Assembly: GCA_012184525.1 (NCBI GenBank)
Contig: WOFQ01000003.1
Coordinates: 434,001 to 498,000 of the forward strand
Reading direction: 5' to 3'
DNA: 64,000 nucleotides
DNA from: Xenoacremonium recifei
Lineage: Eukaryota; Ascomycota; Sordariomycetes; Hypocreales; Nectriaceae
The notes under the pieces are model-generated. The model made no database searches. It was not told the origin of the DNA and saw only the letters and a program-made list of their open reading frames with translations. Both the position numbers and the translations under genes were made by a program. Shown in pieces: positions 11,585 through 20,368 of this stretch (position 1 is the stretch's first letter; each line of letters starts with the position of its first letter).

Positions 11585-14500
11585 ATGGCGCCTGTCGCAG
11601 CACTTCCGAGCCCCAGCTGCGACGACGACATGGCTAGCGACAGCGCCAACATGAGCATCAATACGGGCATCAGCATGAACCCCAAGCTGGACCTCAACAT
11701 GAATATGAACAGCATCGCCATGGGCCCGGACCCCGTCGCGCGCAAGCCCAGCTTCGGCCACCGGAAATTCGCCCTCTACGCCTCCCGCATCAGAGAACGA
11801 GAGGCATCAGATGCCGCCAATACGATCCCTGCAAACCTTCCTACGTCTGCATCCATGCAGGGCCGACAGCAACAGAACCAGCAGCTACAGCAAGCCCACC
11901 CCGACGACTACGCTGGCTATGCCGGCTACCATTCGCGGTCCTCGTCCGACGACTCGCTGCAACTGTCACAGCTGCCGCCGCTGCCCATCTCTCCCCGCTG
12001 GGACTCGCTGTCGAATGGCTCCCGCTTCCTGCTGCAGATGCAGGGCCAGAGCCCGAGCCTCAGCGCCAGCGCCAGCCAGACGTCGTCGTTGGCGGCCGTT
12101 GCAGCCGCAGCAGCAGCGTCTAATCCAGCTTCTCCGATGGCCTCCCCGAGGGAGCCGCCGCCCCATTCGCCCTATACCGCCGCTGCTGCCGACTCGCGGA
12201 CTGCCTCGCCGACGTTCCCTCAGCTGGCCTCCAAATCGTCGCTCGCCGACCTGCGCGCCTACGACTCGCCGTCTGCTGCTGCGAGTCCCGTGAGCCCGCT
12301 CGTCGAGAACTTCTCCAGGCCCCGGAAACAGAGCATCCGTCAGCCAATCACCGACGCGGCGAAGCCTCAACCCCGGCCCGCTGCCGCTGCCGCTACCGCT
12401 ACTGCTACAGGGTCAGGCACCGCTAATACTAATCCTACTGCTGTCGCTACCGCCGTCTCGACCGCTGTCAGTGCCGCTGCCACGGCCGCGGCCACCACTA
12501 ACAACAGCGCCGCCAATCCCACCGCCAACGCCAACCTGATCCCGGCCTCGGACCCCTACCAGGACCTCGTCAGCTCCAGTTCTCCTCCTCCTCAGCAGGC
12601 CCCCTGGTCGCGTCCCAGGGGCCCTTCGGTTTCATCCTGCAAGTCCTCTGCTACCTTCGCCTCGACCTCAATCCTCTCTCCTCCTCCCTCTGCCGACTTC
12701 CTCGAGCACCGTCCCTCCCGCGCGAGGGCTACAACCACCACGGCTGCTGCTGCTGCGACACCGCCGCCAGCTTCGTCCCGGCTGCCGCTGAGCTTCAGCC
12801 CCAATCGCATCGACGGCAACGCTGCCAGCTCCCCGATCCCGAGCCCCGTCGTTGCTGCGCCCTGGATGAACAACGAGGAGCTGCGGTCGAGCTTCCGATC
12901 GCAGCTAACCGAGTCGACCGCCCCTGGCACGGCCGTCACCGAACGGAGCAGCGTCCTGACCAAGGACAGCTCCGTCACCTCGCTGTACGCAACCGCCGAC
13001 GACGACCCTGACGAGCCGAGCTTGGAGGATGTTATGGGCATGTACGAGAAAGGCTTCGGAGACGACGACGAATCGGACGCAGACGAAAACTACTACGACG
13101 CCAAAGACTCCCACCCGGGAACGGCAGCATCATATCCTACTCCACGATACAGCACGGCAGAGCCATTGGCCGACTCCGAGCCGGAGCTTGACCCCGAAGA
13201 GCGTGACCTTGCACCCGCAACAATAAAAGCTCCCACATCAGCCTTGGACGCCGAAATCCGCATGTCCAAGATGATCTTCACTAGCTCTGCCTTTACCTCC
13301 TCCGTCCCGCATATTGCGGAGAACCTCGCTCGCAAGAGCATCGACAAGAGGGATTCTGGAAAGTCCCTTGACTCAGAACCCTCAATAGCTTCACGGCAAC
13401 CCACCCCCGTGAGTGACCCCGTGGACGACCCCGAGGACGATTCTGGTTCTGAAGAAGAGCCTCCTACGCCCGCCCCGACTACACCCATTTCTCCCGCAGT
13501 CTCACCACCTACCATCCCCGTTGCCGAGCCTGAAGAGCCCGATTCCCGAGATCGATACGGCTTCAAAAAGGCGAATCAGTACATTACCCGAGAACAATAT
13601 GATACGTGGAATAAAGGGTATACCGAGTACCTGGCCCGGAGACGGAAGAAATGGGTGGCCTACCTCAAGGACAATGCTCTCATGACGGACGATCCCAACC
13701 GATTCCCGGCACCTAATGCGAAGACAAAGCGATTCGTTCGAAAGGGAATTCCTCCGGACTGGCGCGGAGCCGCTTGGTTCTACTATGCCGGTGGACCGGC
13801 GATTCTGGCTCAACATTCGGGCCTATACGACAAATTGACCACCAAAGAGGCCAAGGAAGTCGACGCCGAGGCCATTGAGCGCGACTTGCACCGGACGTTT
13901 CCCGACAACGTCAAGTTCAAGCCTCCAAGTGGAACCCAGACAGCTTCCAGCAGTGAGCGATCGAGCCAGTCTACCATGACGGACTCAACTAGGAGCCCGA
14001 GTCCCTTCGCACCCCCAGGATCCGAGGGCGAGCCCCCAATCATCACCTCTCTGCGTCGAGTTTTGCACGCTTTTTCCGTTTACAACCCCCGGATTGGCTA
14101 CTGCCAGAGTCTCAATTTCTTGGCTGGACTGTTGCTCCTATTCGTGGACACGGAGGAGCAATGCTTCTGGCTTCTCAATGTCATCACTCGCATCTACCTG
14201 CCCGGGACCCATGAGATGAGCTTGGAAGGCTCTAAGGTCGACCTGGGCGTCCTCATGACTGAACTCCGGGATACGATGCCGGCTGTCTGGGACAAGATTG
14301 GCGGAGAGCTCGAGGCGGATCATGTGATGCGGCCTACGACGAGCAAATCGATTCGTCTGCCGCGGGGACGACGCAGGGACATGTCGAGACTCTCAACTGA
14401 ACGGCTTCCACCCATCACGCTCTGCATGACGGCGTGGTTCATGAGCTGCTTCATTGGCACTCTACCCATTGAGACGACGCTGCGAGTTTGGGACGTCTTC

Positions 14501-14863
14501 TTCTACGAAGGCTCCAAGACCCTTTTCCGGATCGCGCTCTCAATTTTCAAGCTGGGCGAGAATGAGATTAAGTCCGTTGCAGACCCGATGGAGATGTTTG
14601 GTGTTGTCCAAGCACTCCCACGACGACTCATCGACGCCAACGGGCTGATTGAGGCCTGCTTCAAGCGCCGCAACGGTTTTGGCCACCTCAGCCAGGAGAC
14701 GATTGACCTACAGCGCGAAGAGCGACGAAACAAGGCTCAGCTGGATCGCCTCCGTCAGGGCAAAAGCAGCTGGAACGTCACATCGGGCTCCGATACGGAG
14801 GGACCCAAGCGGAAGAACACCCTCTTCAGTTCGGGGAAGAAGCGTACAGCAACGGGGATTTAA
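11585..14863 (+). CDS. TBC-domain Rab GTPase-activating protein (Gyp3/Msb3-like)
   Basis: A single exon encodes 1092 residues. Residues 1-650 are low-complexity (Ala, Ser, Pro, Thr runs) with acidic patches, and are probably disordered. The TBC domain begins near residue 720 with GIPPDWRGAAWFYYAGG. It carries both catalytic fingers: the Arg finger in IERDLHR (I764, D767, R770) and the Gln finger in GYCQSLNF (Q841). Family knowledge says these residues complete the Rab active site and speed GTP hydrolysis, acting on vesicle traffic and polarised growth. A Ser/Thr-rich linker of about 45 residues separates the two finger motifs. The C-terminus is basic. The IPPDWRG form resembles Gyp3/Msb3-type proteins, but the Rab target is not readable. 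The start chosen is the first Met of the frame; Met16 and Met20 are alternatives. Confidence 0.93.
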   Translation: MAPVAALPSPSCDDDMASDSANMSINTGISMNPKLDLNMNMNSIAMGPDPVARKPSFGHRKFALYASRIREREASDAANTIPANLPTSASMQGRQQQNQQLQQAHPDDYAGYAGYHSRSSSDDSLQLSQLPPLPISPRWDSLSNGSRFLLQMQGQSPSLSASASQTSSLAAVAAAAAASNPASPMASPREPPPHSPYTAAAADSRTASPTFPQLASKSSLADLRAYDSPSAAASPVSPLVENFSRPRKQSIRQPITDAAKPQPRPAAAAATATATGSGTANTNPTAVATAVSTAVSAAATAAATTNNSAANPTANANLIPASDPYQDLVSSSSPPPQQAPWSRPRGPSVSSCKSSATFASTSILSPPPSADFLEHRPSRARATTTTAAAAATPPPASSRLPLSFSPNRIDGNAASSPIPSPVVAAPWMNNEELRSSFRSQLTESTAPGTAVTERSSVLTKDSSVTSLYATADDDPDEPSLEDVMGMYEKGFGDDDESDADENYYDAKDSHPGTAASYPTPRYSTAEPLADSEPELDPEERDLAPATIKAPTSALDAEIRMSKMIFTSSAFTSSVPHIAENLARKSIDKRDSGKSLDSEPSIASRQPTPVSDPVDDPEDDSGSEEEPPTPAPTTPISPAVSPPTIPVAEPEEPDSRDRYGFKKANQYITREQYDTWNKGYTEYLARRRKKWVAYLKDNALMTDDPNRFPAPNAKTKRFVRKGIPPDWRGAAWFYYAGGPAILAQHSGLYDKLTTKEAKEVDAEAIERDLHRTFPDNVKFKPPSGTQTASSSERSSQSTMTDSTRSPSPFAPPGSEGEPPIITSLRRVLHAFSVYNPRIGYCQSLNFLAGLLLLFVDTEEQCFWLLNVITRIYLPGTHEMSLEGSKVDLGVLMTELRDTMPAVWDKIGGELEADHVMRPTTSKSIRLPRGRRRDMSRLSTERLPPITLCMTAWFMSCFIGTLPIETTLRVWDVFFYEGSKTLFRIALSIFKLGENEIKSVADPMEMFGVVQALPRRLIDANGLIEACFKRRNGFGHLSQETIDLQREERRNKAQLDRLRQGKSSWNVTSGSDTEGPKRKNTLFSSGKKRTATGI

Positions 14864-15840
14864 GTCGGAACTCCCCGACAACATTATTATAAGAACAACT
14901 ACAACAACAGGGTGGCTGCGCCACCGCCCAGTGTAATCATGGCACGGCGTTTGTTAATTTTCAGAGGGTGGCATGGTGCTTCTCGAGCAGGCATTGCATG
15001 TGTTTCTGTCCGATTTTTTTGTCTGTTGAAAGGGGTGCATACTTACTTAATGACGACGGTTACGGCCACCATACCATCACCAACAAGGTACGACAGGAGC
15101 AGCAAAAAAAAAAGAGAGGTTATATAGATAGATGGAACAACAACACACCATGTAAGAATTGGATAGAGGGGCGGGGCACGGGTATTTTTCTTTTCTTCTA
15201 GCTGTTAGAGGACGGCGACCTTTGTACGATGGCCATTCAAACCTCTGTTTTCTTTTATTTGTACATGATATCCGGTTCTAGAGAACTAGAGCAGACAATG
15301 ATGTCAATATGGTAAATCACTGAGAGGCATTGGGTGTTTATGTGATATGATTGTCTTTTTTTATTTTGAAGTTTCCTTCGTGCTATGTGAGCTAGTTATC
15401 AAAATTGTCTTGGTGTTGAGAAGTTCCCTTCGTTTTTTGTTGTAGTGAGGTTTCCCCCGTTTGGTGATGGAGTTTCCTCCGCTTGAGTGGTGAGGTTTCC
15501 CTCGTTAATGTTGAGATGGGGTTCCCCCCGTTTGGTTTGTGGTGAAGTTTCCTTCGTTTTTCAGTGCCTGAGGTTTCCCTCTTTTTTTTTTTATTTCTTG
15601 TCTTGCCTAGAAGGCGTGGATTTTCGTCTTGATTGATGTCTGTTTTAGTCATATCCGCTCGTCCGCCCATACCTACACTTCGGGTCGTGAGCTGCCTATC
15701 ATCCTGTTCTCCGAAGGCAATGTCGCGGGTGATGCTGGATTGACTAAGTCTTCCGTCTATTTGACCAGGTTGCTGGATCCTTCTGATAGGCTACCAGAAT
15801 CCCACCAGAAGTACCTCCGCCGTCCGCCCTGTCCCTCCCA
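14864..15840. other. Convergent 3' flanks of the TBC and E2 genes
   Basis: No gene is seen. The stretch holds the 3' untranslated DNA of the rightward TBC gene and the leftward E2 gene, and includes the hairpin repeat array listed separately. A leftward open frame across 15392-15670 is a by-product of the repeat. Confidence 0.6.
15368..15581 (-). repeat. Minisatellite of eight short covarying hairpins
   Basis: Eight 12-base units start at 15368, 15420, 15447, 15469, 15492, 15518, 15544 and 15570. Each has a 4-base arm, TTTC or TTCC, then a second 4-base arm. In seven of eight the second arm is the exact reverse complement of the first although the arms differ: GAAG/CTTC, GGAG/CTCC, GAGG/CCTC, GGGG/CCCC. 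The unit at 15447 has one mismatch (GAGG with CCCC). The last seven are spaced 22-27 bases apart; flanks are T- and G-rich and only loosely repeated. Read on the minus strand the loops are GAAA or GGAA, both GNRA tetraloops. The minus strand is the 3' side of the E2 gene, 260-470 bases past its stop. Confidence 0.75.
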
Positions 15841-16375
15841 CTATATCGCCGCAGGAAAGACCGGGTCCAGCATGGCATACTTCTCAACCATGACCTTGGC
15901 CGTCTTCTCAAAGGCCGCCCGATCCCGCTTATACTCCTCGGCGATGCGCTCCTCCAGCGGGTCGTCGGGCGCGGGCTCGACCAGCAGGTTGCCGATGGCC
16001 TCGAGCACGGCGCGCAGCTTGGTGCTGGGCTTCCAGTTCTCGGGCTTGAGCAGGCCCAGGCACACGTTGCCGAGCGAGTCGTTGGTCACGTTGGGGTGGT
16101 AGATGCGGGTGACGAACTTGACGACGGGCGGCTTGAAGGGGTAGTCGGGCGGCATGGACAGGACGACGCCGAAGCGGCCGGGGGCGAAGGGCGAGGGCGC
16201 GGGCGGCGTGATGGTGACGAGCCAGGTGTGGATGGCCGAGTTGGGCGGGAGGCTGATGGTGCAGCCGGGGGGAGGGTCCTGCGAGACTTCACCGTACTCC
16301 TTGGCGGAGGTTAGCGAGCGAGCGTTACGGCGGAAAGAAACGTGGACAGACCTTGGCGAGGCGTTTGCTGGACAT
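15841..16375 (-). CDS. Ubiquitin-conjugating enzyme E2 (UBE2L3-like)
   Basis: Two exons, 16352-16375 and 15841-16299, give 160 residues. The first exon encodes only MSSKRLAK. The 52-base intron starts GTCTGT, contains CTAAC and ends CAAG. The UBC fold is complete: an N-terminal helix, PPDYPFKPP at 58-66, the HPN motif at 76-78, the catalytic Cys88 in GNVCLG, and ENWKPSTK after it. By family, E2 enzymes take ubiquitin from E1 as a Cys thioester and pass it on with an E3. The ENWKP signature recalls the UBE2L3 (UbcH7) type, but mapping to a named yeast E2 is not possible by eye. It converges on the TBC gene. Confidence 0.92.
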
Positions 16376-17726
16376 GGCGGTGTTGTGCAGGGGAGAGGAG
16401 TCAGCTGGCTGGAGGAGCTGTTGGTAAGGCTGTCAAGCTATCGAATCAGCTACCAGCCGACACCAAAGATAAAAACCGTGTATCGTAGTATCTCGTCAAG
16501 TGTCGTAAGCGGCGTGAAGATGCACGTGCGTCCAGACAGTGTGCCTCCGTGTTTGATGGAAGCTCCGATGTAGGACGTAGAGGTTGGAGGTTCAGCGTTG
16601 GAGGTTGCCAGCCCGAATGACGATGGTGGGGGTTTGGAGGGGCCAGCAAGGTAAGGTCAGGTCAGGTAAGGCCTTAGGTAATAATTAGTAGGCACCCAAA
16701 CCTCAGGCATACAGGCATCCATAATTAGGCCCCTGTACAGAGTAGCTTTGGTGGGTGCAGATGGTGTGTACATTGGGTGCCCAATGGGGTAACACCCCTC
16801 TCACGGCGCAGTGGCACTTGCCTCAAGTTCTCGGCCGCTACGTATGGGAGGGCAGGGCAACCTGGAACCTGGGGAAGGGTCAGAACCAGATTCTTTCTCC
16901 TCCATCACATTTTGCCTGCCATTCGCCTCACACATCGCCCATGGCCGCCTCGGGAGATACCCAATACTGTGTCGTTCTGCTCTCGTCAGGCATTGGGCAG
17001 CAACCCCTCCGGAGCTTCTTCTACGCCGCTGCCTGCTTTCCCGTCTCCTTCGCCACAGCGCTTCGGTACCCGTATAATACACAGTTTGCCTCCTACCAGA
17101 ATTGGACATCTTCTGGATGCTAGTTGGGCCATTCGAGGCCTGGGCTCACTCGTCATCGAGATTGCCAGCAGCAGATTTATGTATGTCGACTTGCCCTTTC
17201 GCCGTCCCTCGCCACGATCCTTGGCTTCAGGAGTCGACATCTCCACGGACGGCGTAAGGCTGCGACCTGTCACAAGTATTGCCGGGGAGACGGACTCTAA
17301 GCTAGATGGGCTGGCATTCGCCCCTTTGCAACCTAATCTGGGGGCCAAATACTCAAAATCGATGTGCCTAGACCGGTCATAGGCGTGTCATGTTGGTAGG
17401 CACTTCAGCCGTCGACGCTGAAATCCAACCGTGGACACAGACCTTGCAGGGTCCAATCTGTCGGAGCGATCCTCCGGCGCCGGTCCTGTGGTTACTCCCG
17501 GAGCCACCTCCGAACAAGAAGGGGGGCCGACGCTTACACCACCCTCGACCGACGCCTACAAATGGAATGGCCGGCGGGAAATCTGGTCATCGAAACCCTC
17601 ATGATATCCTGACAGCTTCAGAGTCCGAACCTGATGCCCTTTCCCCTCTGGACGCCATAAAGCCGCGTCTCTCTGGCGAGGAGCACGCCAGAGACGATCA
17701 GCGGTGCTGCCCCTTTTGCGCTTCAC
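16376..17726. other. Intergenic between divergent E2 and Zn2Cys6 genes
   Basis: About 1.35 kb holds both promoters. Open frames at 16777-17382 and 17390-17875 have no motif. The latter overlaps the 5' end of the Zn2Cys6 gene in another frame. Confidence 0.55.
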
Positions 17727-18380
17727 ATGCCGGGCAGCAACAAACTCCGACCTCTTCTCCCAAATGCCACGCCCGCGTCGACGGAAGAGAATGCCTCCAG
17801 CTCCCAGGCCGAATACTCGGTGCCCACCGCGCCCTTGGTCAAATTCTCGCGGATGGGCGTGAGGGCTGCGTGTGAGTTGTGTCGCAGAAAGAAGACACGG
17901 GTGAGTCTTCCGCTCTACCCCCGACATCTTGCCCCTTTCCGTCCAACCGAGCGCTATCTCTGCGTGTGTTGCTCTTTGATGAGCGTGTTTTATGGAGAAT
18001 TGTTGATTTCCTAACAAAGTCGATGATGCTGTTCACAGTGCAACGGTGCGAGACCAACCTGTGGCCGCTGTCTTGCCGCTCGTGCCGAGTGCGTCTACCG
18101 CGACGACGAGGCAGAGAGCGAAGCGGCGGCGGCCAAGCGAAGCCACGAACAAGCCAAGGCCGAGCTCGACCAGCTACGCGAGCTGTACAGCATGATGCAC
18201 ACGCGCACCGAGAAGGAAGCCCAGGAGATCTTCTACCGCATCCGCGCCAACGCCGACCCTCTCGCCGTGCTGCATCTAGTCAAGAGCGCCGACCTGTTGC
18301 TATTGAGTTCGTCCCCGGACGAGGGAGGGGAAAGGGCCGCCAGTTTACAGAGCTTTGGTCAACAGCCTCCAGGCTCATGA
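17727..18380 (+). CDS. Short Zn2Cys6 DNA-binding protein with coiled coil
   Basis: Exons 17727-17900 and 18039-18380 join in phase 0 through a GTGAGT donor and TTCACAG acceptor, giving 171 residues. The intron splits the zinc cluster. Cys49, 52, 59, 66, 69 and 76 follow C-x2-C-x6-C-x6-C-x2-C-x6-C, with the basic RRKKTR between. Residues about 83-115 are Ala/Glu/Lys/Leu-rich and should form the dimerising coiled coil. The protein then ends after about 60 more residues, with no fungal-specific middle-homology domain. The start is the first Met after an in-frame TAA at 17658-17660. It is either a naturally short zinc-cluster protein or a gene truncated by the TGA at 18378. The targets are unknown. 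Confidence 0.85.
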
Positions 18381-19335
18381 TAATTCATAATGCCCTCGAC
18401 TAGCCAGCCAGTGCCCATAACGACAGCGATGGTAATAATAACGATGATGACAACCTTGAGACCCGAGTTCCGCCATTCCCCACGTGTGATGAGTTGGCGG
18501 AAGGCTTTGTTTGAGCGAAGGATCTGGCCTCGCGAAGACCGAGCCGAGGATAGGCCCAGAGATCACGTCTCGTCTGCCCTATGGCTATTTAGCAGGGCCC
18601 GTTGTGCCTAGGCTAGGTGCGCGAGCTAGCGAAAGAGGTGCGAACTGCCACGGAACCAACCATGAGCTGGCCGGCCTTTGAAAACCGACAACAAACCGCC
18701 CGTCGAACCGGCATTTCCCGGCCTTGAAGACAACCCTCCTGGGCCATGGTAACGGCCAAGATGGCCGAGAAATGCCTATTGGCAAGCGTCCTGTCCAGTT
18801 GCAGAAAAGACGGGGTTTTGTCGCACAGGGGTTACATAAGACGCGGTCATTCAGACATCATAGGCGCTAGAGGATTCCTTCGCGACGAGTAACCCCGTGG
18901 CGCAGCGTGAGGCATGTCGCGAAGAAAGGGGCTTTTCGAGCTCTGGATGGCTGTCTGTCCGGGGAAGCACTCCATCTCACATGTTAATAGAGGCGAAATC
19001 AAAACGGACGATTCGGTGTGCTTTTCTCGTGATGTGCGCAGACGCGCCGGGCCGAAGGCTGCTCCGTGTCCTTGGGCCTGGGTCTGGGTCTGCGCTGTCA
19101 ATCATGGACCCGTTCAGCCACACCCATCCTTAAGCCACACTAAGCTCGCTCACCGGTCGCCGCTCACCGAGGATAACAGCCCCTCTCTTATCTTATCGCA
19201 CCTTCACCCAAAATTTCCTCTACACCATCGACTTTTGTCCAGCACCATCACCACTTCCACGGTTCTATCTCCCGTCCAAACAGAGCACCATACACGAGTC
19301 TCCTTGCGCCAATTGCGCGCCAAACCTCGCCCGCC
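18381..19335. other. Intergenic, promoter of RRP1
   Basis: No gene is seen. From about 19180 the plus strand is C/T-rich and resembles the leader of the RRP1 gene. Confidence 0.55.
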
Positions 19336-20108
19336 ATGGACGACACCGCCTCAGAACTGCCTTTTATCCGCAACCTCGCATCCAGCGGTCCGTCCTCTCC
19401 TCTCCTCTCCTCTCCCCTCCATCCTCACACCCAGCTAACAACCATCCAGACCGCAAACTCCGCACCGCCTCCCTCCAATCCCTCCAAACGCACCTCACGT
19501 CCCTCCCCTCCCTCTCCGTCCCCACCGCCCGCAAGCTCTGGAAGGGCCTCTTCTACGCCCTCTGGATGACCGACCGGCCGGCCCCCCAACAGCGTCTCGC
19601 CGCCGACCTCGCAAGCCTGTACACATCGCTCAAGCCTGCCTGCGTGGCCGTGTGGTTCCAGGCGTTCTGGGAGGTGCTCGCTGCGCAGTGGACGACGGGC
19701 ATCGATGTGTTGCGGCTGGATAAGTTTCTGCTGCTCGTGCGACGGGTTCTGGCCGCGCATGTGCGCTTTGCGGCGGCAAGGGGATATGACTGCGAGGACA
19801 TCCTCGAGGTGTTGCGGGAGTACCCGTTCGAGAAGGAGGGCGATTTGCGCAAGATGCCCGTGGGGATCAGACTGCACGTCCTGGATATCTGGATCGACGA
19901 GCTGGAGCGCGAGGGAGCTTTGGAGGATGCTGCTGCGCAGACGTTCGTCAGGGCGCTGGGGAATCGGGTCGAGGAGTTGAAGCGGTGTCCGGTGAAGCCG
20001 GTGAGGGAGCGCGCGGGGGAGAGTTTGGAGGATGGGAGGTTGCCGTGGGTGGATAAGGAGGAGGAGAGTGAAGAGGAGGATGAGGAGTGGGGAGGGATTG
20101 AGGATTGA
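19336..20108 (+). CDS. RRP1: Ribosomal RNA processing protein Rrp1 (Nop52 family)
   Basis: Exon 1 (19336-19387) and exon 2 (19450-20108) give 236 residues. The intron begins GTCCGT, contains TCTCC repeats and GCTAAC, and ends CCAG. The spliced N-terminus LPFIRNLASSDRKLRTA is the usual Nop52/Rrp1 opening, followed by ARKLWKGLFYALWMTDR and AVWFQAFWEVL, all typical of the family. Family members are nucleolar and needed for 27S pre-rRNA processing to 25S and 5.8S rRNA. The C-terminus is acidic (EEESEEEDEEWGG). Length fits short fungal Rrp1. Exon 1 carries only 17 codons, so the start could easily be missed. Confidence 0.93.
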
Positions 20109-20368
20109 GGGAGGGGAGGAATCATTGGCGTTTGGGACGGAAAATGGGATTGATATTTGGGATAGAGGTTGATACCAATGCGGATTCACATCATCAGCAC
20201 AGTTTGGTCGCGTTGTGAGTGGTTGTGTGTATAGGGGCTAGGTGCCTCGCTCTTGAGCTACGATAAGCCAGACGCTGCAACCACTAACAAACCATGCCAT
20301 AAGGATATCCATTTCATGTCATTTCATTAGAGTAACCTCCCCTTCCCATCTTCTCTCGTCTTAAAGCC

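Noticed and set aside
15392..15670. 92-codon frame with repeated KRRKLHH
   Set aside because: It is the reading of the hairpin minisatellite; no ATG context or neighbouring exon supports a protein.
19425..20189. 254-codon frame on the minus strand
   Set aside because: It lies antisense to RRP1, whose motifs and splice join are clear; it is a GC-composition shadow.
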